Shown piece after piece: positions 15,865 through 24,044 of a DNA stretch of 64,000 nucleotides. Below the pieces are notes generated by a model. It ran no database searches and was not told the DNA's origin. It was given only the letters and a program-made list of their open reading frames with translations. The stretch lies in assembly GCF_004803915.1 (NCBI RefSeq), contig NZ_CP039396.1, positions 2,542,001 to 2,606,000 on the forward strand. Reading direction: 5' to 3'. Numbering within the stretch: the first letter of the stretch is position 1; each line of letters opens with the position of its first letter. A program made the translations under genes and the position numbers. The DNA comes from Duncaniella dubosii. GTDB taxonomy: Bacteria > Bacteroidota > Bacteroidia > Bacteroidales > Muribaculaceae.

Positions 15865-16752
15865 TTAACCGGCTCTTTTGCCATCCGAGATTTCGAACGG
15901 CAGTTTATGGCGCTCGAATGCGTCGATAAAAGAGCCGGGGGTGGAATTATAGATACGACATCCCCTGTCGCGGGCATAAGCCTCAAGCGCGTGATACGAT
16001 TTGAACGCAAGGTGAAAACTCAGCAATATGTCGTGGAGACGCACGTCGCGATACACCGATGCCACCCGCTTTTTCTCCTCCGCGTTATCCTTATAGAAAT
16101 GCGGCTGTATGCTCACCACCTCGTTGTTGTCGGTCACACTCAGCGTATTGAGCCACCCGTGGTCAGCGCCGGTAAGGTATATTTCACTGAATCCGGCAAG
16201 CATAGCCGTCATTATTGCCGGTATGAGCACATTTCTCGGGCGAGGCATCGCCAGACCATGACTGTAGAGATAGTCTGTCAGCCAGCCGAATCCTTCCGCG
16301 CCTACAAAATTGAATGTCTCCACGATGATATGCCCGTTGTCTAAACCGAGACTCTTTGACGAATGGCCTGAGGGGACATAGAGCGTCATTGGCCAGTCGA
16401 CAATCGTATTGAGACGTGAATATAACCTTTCGACATTAGGGTCATCGGCTCTCCCGGTAAAAAAATGTGGATCGGCCATGAGATAGAAATCTGGCCGCAG
16501 CGATTTGAACTCCTCGGCGTTCGCAGCAAAGTTCAGCGCCATCGTGACAGCCTGCGACAGCTCTCGTCCGTGTCTGGCGATAACGTCTGCAAGCGACGGT
16601 CCGTTGCCCATAATGATGAGTGCCTTTCCGTCGGCTGCGCTTTTGGCTTTGCTGATATGCGCTCCGTGTGACTGCAGGGCCACTTTTATCAGGCTCTTGG
16701 CCGATGATGCTGCCTGAGAGCCGAAAAGAGAAAGTCGGTCTGAAAATTTCAT
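15865..16752 (-). CDS. MptE-like / DUF115 family protein
   Basis: ALIIMGNGPSLADVI (about residues 44-58) is the nucleotide-binding-like signature of the 6-hydroxymethylpterin pyrophosphokinase MptE-like superfamily. FKSLRPDFYLMADPHFF and IYLTGADHGW match the later conserved blocks. In Bacteroidetes such proteins often occur with surface-polysaccharide genes; the substrate is unknown. The ATG at 16752 was chosen over a TTG two codons earlier. A -7 box ends only 3 bases upstream, so the mRNA could be leaderless. Confidence 0.75.
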   Translation of the reverse strand: MKFSDRLSLFGSQAASSAKSLIKVALQSHGAHISKAKSAADGKALIIMGNGPSLADVIARHGRELSQAVTMALNFAANAEEFKSLRPDFYLMADPHFFTGRADDPNVERLYSRLNTIVDWPMTLYVPSGHSSKSLGLDNGHIIVETFNFVGAEGFGWLTDYLYSHGLAMPRPRNVLIPAIMTAMLAGFSEIYLTGADHGWLNTLSVTDNNEVVSIQPHFYKDNAEEKKRVASVYRDVRLHDILLSFHLAFKSYHALEAYARDRGCRIYNSTPGSFIDAFERHKLPFEISDGKRAG

Positions 16753-16755
16753 GCG

Positions 16756-16763
16756 CAAATTTA
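16756..16763 (-). promoter_or_regulatory. -7 promoter box TAAATTTG directly before the MptE-like gene
   Basis: It matches TAnnTTTG on the minus strand and ends three bases before the ATG at 16752, implying a very short or absent 5' leader if used. Confidence 0.4.
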
Positions 16764-16831
16764 CACCTTTTTAGCCGAACAGTCAAAATATCGGAGCAAC
16801 GTCGCTCCATCTCTTCATCACCGGTCATTAC

Positions 16832-16880
16832 AAAAAAACGAAACCCTCGGCTTTCCGCAGATGGGGAGGCCGACGGTTTC
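16832..16880 (-). terminator. rho-independent terminator of the glutaminase-like gene
   Basis: On the minus strand GAAACCGTCGGCCTCCC (16880-16864) pairs with GGAAAGCCGAGGGTTTC (16856-16840) and is followed by a run of seven T. Confidence 0.85.
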
Positions 16881-17005
16881 GCCACCGAATGTGTGTCGAG
16901 GATTCCTTAATCACCATGTCCTGATTTCAGGGTTGGCTTTTGATCTGGTCCTCTTGGTGTGTGTGTTTCTCAATGCAATTAGATGTGTATATCTTTGTCT
17001 TTGTG

Positions 17006-17953
17006 CTACTCGATGTCTACGCGGGCGCTTGAAAAAGCGCTGAGCTGCAGAGAGGTCACTATGTCTTTGATAGCTCTTGCAGCCTTCATCGGGACTCCGG
17101 CCTCGTTCAACTCGGGTGAGAATGCGGCGATTGAGCCAAGTCCGGGAACGACGGCTACGAATCCGCCTCCGAATCCCGACATTGCCGGGACGCCTGTCAT
17201 AATCAGCCATGGCTTGCCCATATGTTTCGGGCCTTTGGCTGCCATCATCGCACATACGGTAGCCGACAGTTCTCCGTCGAACACAACGGCTTGTGTGGCC
17301 GGATTGACACCGTCGGCTGCTATGGTCGCACCCATTTCAGCAAGCTGTTCGGTGGTGACGAGCATTGAACGCAGACGGTTATAGAGATTGACCGACAGTC
17401 CGGCCTCGTCATAAAGTTCATAGCCGGTTTCGGCAAATGAGTTTACTATGTTCTTTTCAGCTGCCTTCTGCTGTGTGGCTTCATAGAGCTTATCGTCAAG
17501 CACCGGCGATGAGCCCATCAGCCCGATCATAAGGTTGGATAAGATATCCATTTTTCCGTCAAAATCACCGACCGGCTCCACAAGGCTTGCCGCGCGGACT
17601 CCCTTTGCGTGCATGCCCTTGATTTTCTGTTTGGGTTCGTCGGGTTTAGGTCCGCATCCACAGCCACAGCCCTTGTGGCCGAGACCCATTTTTTTCACAA
17701 GATCAGCTGGCTGCATCTGGGTCAGTAGCTGTATCGCAATTGGCAGACGTGAAATCGCGCCCATTGCAAACTGGGCCTGACTGTGCCCGACATCAAATTT
17801 CGTCCCGTCAGTCAGACGGACCGAAATGCCGAACATTCCCTGATTCATGTCTGCTACTTTGGGACTTGGAGTTCCGCCCATGTCATTTTTATGATTGTCG
17901 TAGGCTTCTTGAACGGCCGACTTAAGGTCGGAGAGCTTGATTTTTCTATCCAT
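17006..17953 (-). CDS. glutaminase-like protein with altered active site
   Basis: The C-terminal half matches the serine-dependent glutaminase fold: VTTEQLAEMGATIAADGVNPAT, then GVPAMSGFGGGFVAVVPGLG. The region that should hold the catalytic Ser-x-x-Lys (usually QSISK) reads GAISR (about residues 86-90), so both catalytic residues appear replaced. The usual EPSG...FNS region is replaced by a GCGCGCGPKP cysteine-rich insert near residues 115-124. If the alignment is right, the protein cannot hydrolyse glutamine in the usual way and may bind metal. 315 aa, close to normal length. It ends at a strong terminator. Confidence 0.7.
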   Translation of the reverse strand: MDRKIKLSDLKSAVQEAYDNHKNDMGGTPSPKVADMNQGMFGISVRLTDGTKFDVGHSQAQFAMGAISRLPIAIQLLTQMQPADLVKKMGLGHKGCGCGCGPKPDEPKQKIKGMHAKGVRAASLVEPVGDFDGKMDILSNLMIGLMGSSPVLDDKLYEATQQKAAEKNIVNSFAETGYELYDEAGLSVNLYNRLRSMLVTTEQLAEMGATIAADGVNPATQAVVFDGELSATVCAMMAAKGPKHMGKPWLIMTGVPAMSGFGGGFVAVVPGLGSIAAFSPELNEAGVPMKAARAIKDIVTSLQLSAFSSARVDIE

Positions 17954-18333
17954 AATAGTGTAAAATATTTTTTCGAACAGTCTGTAGTCTGCATGGCCAT
18001 TTCCTTTACAGGCAGTCTGATTGATTATTTTTCAATAAAAACCGTTTTGACGCTCGACTTGTTGGCCGGTTTAGCGAAGCTTATGCTATTTTATCACTTG
18101 TTAAGCAACACTGAGAACCGAATTTATACTATCCCCTGCGCTTCAGGCATTGGTTAATTCAGCCTTATTGTTTTTGATTGATTCAACGGCTTTGCGAGGA
18201 TTTACCTTGCTACGTCCTGCATCCCGTGATGACATTTAACATTTCCATCACTCAACTTTTGTGGACTAAAAAATGTTTACAATTCTAAAGGAAATACAAT
18301 GATTATTCACCTGTTTTTATCCTCTTTTTGCCT
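17954..18333. other. 380-bp intergenic region between divergent genes
   Basis: AT-rich promoter region for the glutaminase-like gene (minus) and the lipoprotein gene (plus). The only structured item seen is a 12-codon open frame at 18299-18337, preceded by AAAGGAAATACA, whose TGA overlaps the lipoprotein ATG. No RNA gene or clear TAnnTTTG box was recognised. Confidence 0.5.
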
Positions 18334-18782
18334 ATGAAACGTCTTGAAAAGCTTACTCTTTTGTCTCTGCTCGTTATACTCCTCTTTATGGGTGCGTGTT
18401 CAAACAACGAATGGGATGAAATTCCTACCCCGATCACATCGTTTATCGAACAATATTATCCGGAAGCGGTGTGAAGAGCTTCTCTCAGAACGACTCCGGC
18501 TATAAAGTGAAAATCACCAACGGCGCATCGCTTTCGTTCGACACGGAATATTCATGGACATTCATCGATGGCAACGGCGTGCGCCTTCCCGAAGTCATCG
18601 TCTACAATCAGCTCCCGCCCGCACTCTTCAACTATCTTCAGGGCATCGAGCAGCAGGCCGATGTCTATGCGATGAGTCGCGACAAGACATACTATAAACT
18701 CACGATGCACGACACTATTATAATTTATGAGATTTCGACGGGTAAGATATCATACCCCGACGGTAAGACTCTCGACACTTGA
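18334..18782 (+). pseudogene. PepSY-like (DUF2874-type) lipoprotein, frameshifted
   Basis: The first frame starts at 18334 with a lipoprotein signal (LLVILLFMGACSNN, Cys near residue 22) and reads FIEQYYPEAV before TGA at 18472. The -1 frame continues KSFSQNDSGYKVKITNGASLSFD ... to 18782. Joined, this matches the beta-rich PepSY-like fold of Bacteroidetes periplasmic lipoproteins (yyP.a.v..f.....y.V.l.nG..i.Fd). A single missing base near 18468-18471 explains the break. Alternatively the GTG at 18471 restarts translation, but that product would lack the signal peptide. A terminator follows at 18808. Confidence 0.7.
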
Positions 18783-18807
18783 ACGTGTCGACACTCCCTT
18801 GCCGGAA

Positions 18808-18838
18808 GCCGGAGACCATTCAGGTCGTCCGGCTTTTA
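18808..18838 (+). terminator. rho-independent terminator after the lipoprotein gene
   Basis: GCCGGAGACC (18808-18817) pairs with GGTCGTCCGGC (18823-18833), followed by TTTTATTT. Confidence 0.85.
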
Positions 18839-18940
18839 TTTGCCCTGTTGAAATATATCCGCCACTGATCCGAGTAAAAACTGCCCGTGAAATGTTATAA
18901 AAGAAATACAAATCTATTGTTTTATTAAAAATACTTTCCT

Positions 18941-20122
18941 ATGGAAAATGCAATGTTCAAGATTCCCTACGGACTCTATGTCGTCACGACAAATGTCGAT
19001 GGTCGCGACAATGGCTGTATATCAAATACTCTTGCGCAGGTTACCGCCAGCCCCAATCAGGTTTCGCTGTGCATATGCAAGCAGAACCTCACTTGTGAGA
19101 TGATTGAAAAATCAGGCATCTTCACGGCTTCTGTCATAAGCGAAAAGGTCTGTTTCTCCCTCTTTCAGCGCTTCGGCTTCCAGTCAGGCCGTCAGGTCGA
19201 CAAATTCAAGGATTTCACCGGATGTGAGCGCGTCGCCAACGGCACTCTGGCTGTGACTGAGGGCACGAATGCCTATATCAGTGCCAAAGTCGATAAGACG
19301 GTCAATCTCGGAACCCACATGATGTTTATCGGTGAGGTGACGGAGATGAAGACGCTTTCCGATGTCCCGTCGGCAACCTACTGCTACTATCAGGAACACA
19401 TAAAACCAAAGCCTCAGCCATCATCCGACGTGCAGAACGGCCACACCGTGTGGCGCTGCAAGGTGTGTGGCTACGAATATGTCGGCGACGAGCTGCCCGA
19501 CGGTTTCGTCTGTCCCGTCTGCAAGCATCCGGCATCTGATTTTGAGAAAGTTGAGATTACCGACAGTGTGGCCGACCGGCCCACCAATCAGTATTCCGGA
19601 ACTAAGACCGAAAAAAATCTTCAGGAGGCGTTTGCCGGCGAGAGCATGGCGCGTAACAAATACACCTATTTCGCTTCCGTGGCACGTAAAAACGGTTTCG
19701 AGCAGATTGCGGCACTCTTCCTTAAGACTGCCGACAATGAGAAGGAGCATGCAGAATTATGGTGTAAGGCTCTCGGCGGAGTGAGCGCTGACACGGCTGT
19801 CAACCTTCTCCATGCGGCTGAAGGTGAGAACTACGAATGGACCGACATGTATGACCGTTTTGCCCGGGATGCCGATGAGGAGGGCTTCCACGCCTTGGCC
19901 GAACAGTTCCGTGGGGTGGCCGCGATTGAAAAGCACCATGAGGAGCGCTATCGTGCGTTGCTGCGCAATGTTGAGGCTCACGAAGTATTCCGCAAGAGCG
20001 GTGTCACAGTGTGGGAATGCCGTAACTGCGGACATATCTGCATAAGCACTGAAGCTCCCGAGGTCTGCCCCGTATGCTTCCATGCCCAAAGCTACTTTGA
20101 AGTCCATGCCGAAAACTATTGA
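18941..20122 (+). CDS. flavin reductase-rubredoxin-rubrerythrin fusion
   Basis: Four modules are joined in 393 residues. Residues 1-160 form a flavin reductase-like FMN-binding domain. Rubredoxin 1 has CKVCGY/CPVCK (173-194). A ferritin-like rubrerythrin domain carries diiron ligands in [13 protein letters not shown] (229-241), EKEHAE (267-272) and the later E-x2-H run [11 protein letters not shown] (327-337). The last module is a second rubredoxin-like site (CRNCGH/CPVCF, 360-379). Flavin reductase could pass NAD(P)H electrons through rubredoxin to the diiron centre to reduce peroxide, giving a self-contained oxygen-stress enzyme of an anaerobe. It stands alone between terminators. Confidence 0.9.
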   Translation: MENAMFKIPYGLYVVTTNVDGRDNGCISNTLAQVTASPNQVSLCICKQNLTCEMIEKSGIFTASVISEKVCFSLFQRFGFQSGRQVDKFKDFTGCERVANGTLAVTEGTNAYISAKVDKTVNLGTHMMFIGEVTEMKTLSDVPSATYCYYQEHIKPKPQPSSDVQNGHTVWRCKVCGYEYVGDELPDGFVCPVCKHPASDFEKVEITDSVADRPTNQYSGTKTEKNLQEAFAGESMARNKYTYFASVARKNGFEQIAALFLKTADNEKEHAELWCKALGGVSADTAVNLLHAAEGENYEWTDMYDRFARDADEEGFHALAEQFRGVAAIEKHHEERYRALLRNVEAHEVFRKSGVTVWECRNCGHICISTEAPEVCPVCFHAQSYFEVHAENY

Positions 20123-20182
20123 TGTCCCTTGTTTTGAGACACCCTCTTAAACTTCTGTGGAATAGCTTAATTAATTGCTCCG

Positions 20183-20217
20183 GCCGGTCAGCACCCCGAT
20201 GCTGTCCGGCTGGATTT
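20183..20217 (+). terminator. rho-independent terminator after the rubrerythrin fusion
   Basis: GCCGGTCAGCA (20183-20193) pairs with TGCTGTCCGGC (20200-20210) across CCCCGA, followed by TGGATTTTC. Confidence 0.75.
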
Positions 20218-20359
20218 TCATTCATGGACAGATATTTAGAGGATGTTCAGCATTTGTTATGAAACACCCCTTAGTCGCGGTTATGTGCGCATTTACTTTG
20301 CGCGGTATTAGAAAATGACTATTTTTGCGGGATAATGATCATGTTGCAGATAAATTCCT

Positions 20360-21381
20360 ATGCCAATCAACCGAGCCACACTCATCAGGATTTCAACCAT
20401 TGATCGTTGTCTTCATAACCGTTATCGACGATGGACAATCAACGATCTTATTGAAGCATGCACAGATGCGCTGGCGGAGTTCGAGGGGAGGGCCAATCCC
20501 GTCAGCCGGCGCACATTTCAAAACGATCTCGCGCTGATGCGCAGTGACCGGCTCGGCTACAACGCACCGATTGTCGTGCGCGACAATAAATATTACGAAT
20601 ACGAAGACCCTGATTTCACCATAACCCATCTCCCGCTTAACGACGAGGGGCTTGATGCGCTCAATTCTGCCCTTGATATTCTCCGTCAGCTTCAGTGCTT
20701 TCCTCAGCTGGCCTCGTCAATCGAGACCATCAGTAAACTCAACGAGCAGATTTCTCGCCAGACAGGAGCGTCAGTCCCGGCGATGGATATGGAACATGTC
20801 GACGGTTACCGCGGAAAGCGGTTCATAGGCATGATATACGATGCTGTTCGTAAACATCGGACAATTACGATTGAATATCAGTCGTTCAAAGCCTCGCGCC
20901 CTGACACCCTGACCGTCTATCCCTATCTTTTGAAAGAATATCGTAACCGTTGGTTTCTCGTAGGGGAGAAGTCGACAAACCGCGCACCGCATGTCAACAT
21001 ATTCGCGCTCGACCGCATCCATTCGGTCAAATTCGACCATGAGCATCCTTTCAGAAAATGCGCCGGATTTGACCCGGAACACTTTTTGACGACACCATCG
21101 GTGTGACCCGTCAGATTGGTGACAAGCCCCGACACGTTGTGATAGACATAGACTCCACGCAGGCACCATATATCGAGTCAAAGCCTTTTCACCGCTCGCA
21201 GAAAGTGGAACAGCGCTTCGATGACGGTAGCATCAGGATTTCGTTGAAGGTCGTCATCAATAACGAGCTTGTGCGTCTGATTCTCGGCTATGGAGGTCAT
21301 GCCGAAGTCATTGCACCACCTGAGCTTCGTGTGAAAGTGGCCGAAAGCGTCATCAAGGCCGCCGACCGCTACCGTGAATAA
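20360..21381 (+). pseudogene. WYL-domain transcriptional regulator, frameshifted
   Basis: Residues 1-75 form a winged HTH (INDLIEACTDALAEFEG ... SRRTFQNDLALM). The WYL domain follows, with IEYQSFKAS and YPYLLKEYRNRWFLVG, which normally bind a ligand. The first frame stops at 21106 after HFLTTPSV. The next frame continues DDTIGVTRQIGDKP ... to 21381, the usual C-terminal extension. One missing T in the run at 21083-21087 restores HFFDDTIGVT. The gene is therefore either inactivated or carries a sequencing indel. Confidence 0.85.
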
Positions 21382-21568
21382 GCCGGAAGGATGATTGAAT
21401 CTGCTGTTGCATTATCATTACTCCAATTCCATTTTAAATCTGTTGTCCCTCGATTAACTCCCGTAAAACCTTACTTTTCGCGGAACAGCCACAGAATTCG
21501 AGTGTTTAATACCGAAAATCTAACCGAAAATGATTAAATTTGCAACCTAAGTATATAATGCGAATGTC

Positions 21569-21799
21569 ATGGCTATTACAATGGATACTAAGACACTTGA
21601 ATTTGTAACATATTGTATCTGCAAACTCTCGCAGGTGCTGAAGATAAGCCAGCGGGAGGTATATCGGAGGCTAAAGCTGTCGGGCATACTCTATGGTTAT
21701 ATCGTGCCGTCCTATGATGTGTTGCATACTTTTAGTTCACGTTATCTTGTTGAAGATCTCATTGACTATATGAGAGAGAAAGGAGTGCTGCCACAATGA
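21569..21799 (+). CDS. DUF3791-like small protein (76 aa), possible antitoxin
   Basis: The sequence YCICKLSQVLKISQREVYRRLKLSGIL ... HTFSSRYLVEDLIDYM has the DUF3791 shape: a helix-turn-helix-like small protein encoded just before DUF3990 genes. The stop overlaps the next start (ATGA at 21796-21799). It probably neutralises or directs the DUF3990 product, by gene order; this is inference. Confidence 0.7.
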   Translation: MAITMDTKTLEFVTYCICKLSQVLKISQREVYRRLKLSGILYGYIVPSYDVLHTFSSRYLVEDLIDYMREKGVLPQ

Positions 21800-22266
21800 A
21801 ACTATATCATTCATCCAATGTGTCAGTTATTAAGCCTGATATTATCTATTCTCGGGATTATCTTGATTTCGGCAAAGGTTTTTATCTGACCTCGATTCAT
21901 GAACAGGCCGTCAGATATGGGCAACGATTCATCCGGCGTCAGCGAGAGGCTTGGTTGAACGCCTACGAATTTGAATTTAACAGTTCGGAATGGAAAATTT
22001 TGGAACTCGACAGTTATGATAAGGATTGGCTCGATTTTGTGGCCAGCTGTCGTGCCGGGAATGATGTTTCTGATTTTGATCTCGTAATCGGAGGTATAGC
22101 CAACGACAAGGTTATTCAAACGCTTGACAGATATTTCGATGGAGAATTGTCGGAGGATAAAGCATTAGGGTTGCTCAAATATGAACGACCAAATATCCAG
22201 TATTGTATCCGATCGCAGAAGATGCTTGACGATTGTTTGAAACATATAGAAAGCAGACAACTATGA
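21796..22266 (+). CDS. DUF3990 protein, probable ADP-ribosyltransferase-fold toxin
   Basis: MKLYHSSNVSVIKPDI opens the DUF3990 family. DFGKGFYLTSIHEQAVRYGQRF (residues 26-47) is the NAD-binding-like core seen in ADP-ribosyltransferase folds (GxGFY.T). DFDLVIGGIANDKVI is the second conserved block. 156 aa, full length. It is coupled by ATGA overlaps to small DUF3791-like proteins on both sides. Likely a toxin modifying a cellular target; the target is unknown. Confidence 0.75.
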   Translation: MKLYHSSNVSVIKPDIIYSRDYLDFGKGFYLTSIHEQAVRYGQRFIRRQREAWLNAYEFEFNSSEWKILELDSYDKDWLDFVASCRAGNDVSDFDLVIGGIANDKVIQTLDRYFDGELSEDKALGLLKYERPNIQYCIRSQKMLDDCLKHIESRQL

Positions 22267-22484
22267 CCGAAGAAAGTAACTTGGCTTTTCATGCCGGCAA
22301 AAGTGCCAATATCATAAAGAGCTTGAGCGACCTCTACGGACTGTCCTTACAAGAGGCTGCTGATATATACTACCAATCCGACACATCGGAATTGATAGAA
22401 GACGGTATTGCTGATTTGCATTGTCGAAGCGACAAGTATCTTGCCACTGTTATTTGGGAGGAACATCAAGAGTCTCGTAAATAA
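22263..22484 (+). CDS. DUF3791-like second small protein (73 aa)
   Basis: The ATG at 22263 overlaps the DUF3990 stop. It was preferred to an upstream frame start inside the preceding gene. KSLSDLYGLSLQEAADIYYQSDTSELIEDGIADLH resembles the first protein of the cassette in fold and length, so the toxin-like gene is flanked by two related small proteins. Confidence 0.6.
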   Translation: MTEESNLAFHAGKSANIIKSLSDLYGLSLQEAADIYYQSDTSELIEDGIADLHCRSDKYLATVIWEEHQESRK

Positions 22485-22632
22485 TAAATCTTCCAAATCT
22501 GAAATTTGTAAGGCCGTGTCCAATCTTCAGTCTTGTAATTATTTATGTGCTTCGGAAAAGAAAAACTGTCGGATTGCGGGTTTTATAGCGGATTTTCCGG
22601 ATGGATAATTAAAAAAATGCAGAAAAATATCA

Positions 22633-22670
22633 GGTGCGCAGAATGGTTGCGCACCCACTGCCTAACTTTG
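22633..22670 (+). promoter_or_regulatory. 8-bp inverted repeat overlapping the rtcB promoter region
   Basis: GGTGCGCA (22633-22640) and TGCGCACC (22648-22655) are perfectly inverted. A -7 box TAACTTTG follows at 22663-22670, 29 nt before the rtcB ATG. The repeat lies where a -33 box and an operator would be expected. Confidence 0.5.
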
Positions 22671-22699
22671 CCCTCATAATTATAAATACACTTTGAATT

Positions 22700-23953
22700 A
22701 TGAAGACAATAGACGGTCACGACGTGAAGATTTTCACTGACAACATTGAGGCCAATGCCTTGGCCCAGATTAATGAACTGCTCTCAATCGATGTGTTTTC
22801 CGACAAGAAAATACGCATTATGCCGGACGTACACGCCGGCGCAGGATGCGTAATCGGTTTCACCGGCGACCTTGGCGACAAGGTTATCCCCAACATCGTC
22901 GGTGTGGACATCGGCTGCGGTATGCGCATACTCAGGCTCGGCCGTCTCTCTGACATCGACTACCATGCTTTCAATGAACATATTCTTGCCAACATACCCT
23001 CAGGCATGAGGGTGCGTGAGGATAAATACGGGTTCACTCCTCTCGGCGTGGACGAGATGGATATCTATCGTGAGGCAAAGCAGCTCCTGACCGAACTCTA
23101 TTGCTACCGTGAGCTTAAGGACACCGCACGCATAAAGAAAGCCATAGGTTCTCTCGGCGGAGGGAATCACTTCATCGAGCTTGACAAGGATGAGGAAAGT
23201 AACGTCTATCTCGTGATTCACACCGGATCGCGAAATCTCGGCAAGCAGGTGGCCGACATCTATCAGGCTCGTGCGGTCAGGCACTTGATCGCCGGAGAAG
23301 ATGAATTTGAGGAATCAGTCAGACGTACTATTGAGGAATACAAGGCTGCCGGACGCCGGTCGGAGCTACAGGCTGTCATTAGGAAAATGCGCAAGGAGCG
23401 CCGGATGGCTGTGCCGTCACTTCCGCCCGCGCTCTGTTATGTCGAAGGCGAGATGCGCCGACAATATCTACACGACATGCGTCTGTGTCAGCGCTGGGCC
23501 GTGCTCAACCGTAAGCTCATATCTCGTCTGCTCATGAAATTTTTCCCTGACGTAGAGGTGACCGAAGAGTTTGAATCGGTCCACAACTACATAAGCGACG
23601 ACAACATCATCCGCAAGGGGGCGATTTCTGCTTTGGAGGGCGAACGGTGCATCATTCCGCTTAACATGCGCGACGGATCGTTGCTTTGCACCGGCAAGGG
23701 AAATTCCGACTGGAACTGTTCGGCACCCCACGGTGCCGGGCGTGTGTTGAGCCGTAGTCAGGCATATCAGAAAATTTCAATTGACGACTTCAAGGCTTCT
23801 ATGCAGGGCATATATTCCGAGTCGGTCAATGACTTCACCCGCGATGAATCCCCGATGGTCTATAAACCGGCCGACGAAATTATTGCCAATATCGGAGATA
23901 CGGTAAACATCGATTCTGTCATACGCCCCATTTTCAACTTCAAAGCTTCATGA
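22700..23953 (+). CDS. rtcB: RNA-splicing ligase RtcB
   Basis: RtcB joins 2',3'-cyclic-phosphate or 3'-phosphate RNA ends to 5'-OH ends using GTP and Mn2+. Visible signatures are MPDVHAGAGCVIGFT (residues 33-47), GVDIGCGM with the metal-binding Cys, GGGNHFIEL, HTGSRNLGKQVA and the C-terminal SAPHGAGRVLSRSQA with the guanylylated His. 417 aa, full length. It stands alone, with the inverted repeat upstream as possible control. Confidence 0.95.
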   Translation: MKTIDGHDVKIFTDNIEANALAQINELLSIDVFSDKKIRIMPDVHAGAGCVIGFTGDLGDKVIPNIVGVDIGCGMRILRLGRLSDIDYHAFNEHILANIPSGMRVREDKYGFTPLGVDEMDIYREAKQLLTELYCYRELKDTARIKKAIGSLGGGNHFIELDKDEESNVYLVIHTGSRNLGKQVADIYQARAVRHLIAGEDEFEESVRRTIEEYKAAGRRSELQAVIRKMRKERRMAVPSLPPALCYVEGEMRRQYLHDMRLCQRWAVLNRKLISRLLMKFFPDVEVTEEFESVHNYISDDNIIRKGAISALEGERCIIPLNMRDGSLLCTGKGNSDWNCSAPHGAGRVLSRSQAYQKISIDDFKASMQGIYSESVNDFTRDESPMVYKPADEIIANIGDTVNIDSVIRPIFNFKAS

Positions 23954-23970
23954 CCCTCTAAATCTTTGGA

Positions 23971-24002
23971 GTTGTATTTTTCAGCAATAATCCTTATTTT
24001 TG
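23971..24002 (+). promoter_or_regulatory. Bacteroidetes promoter (GTTG, 20 bp, TATTTTTG)
   Basis: The -33-like GTTG at 23971-23974 and the -7 box TATTTTTG at 23995-24002 have the spacing usual for Bacteroidetes sigma-ABfr promoters. They lie 42 nt before the ATG at 24045. Confidence 0.55.
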
Positions 24003-24044
24003 CATAATCAGGTTGCTGATACCGTATTTGATACCATTCTCACA

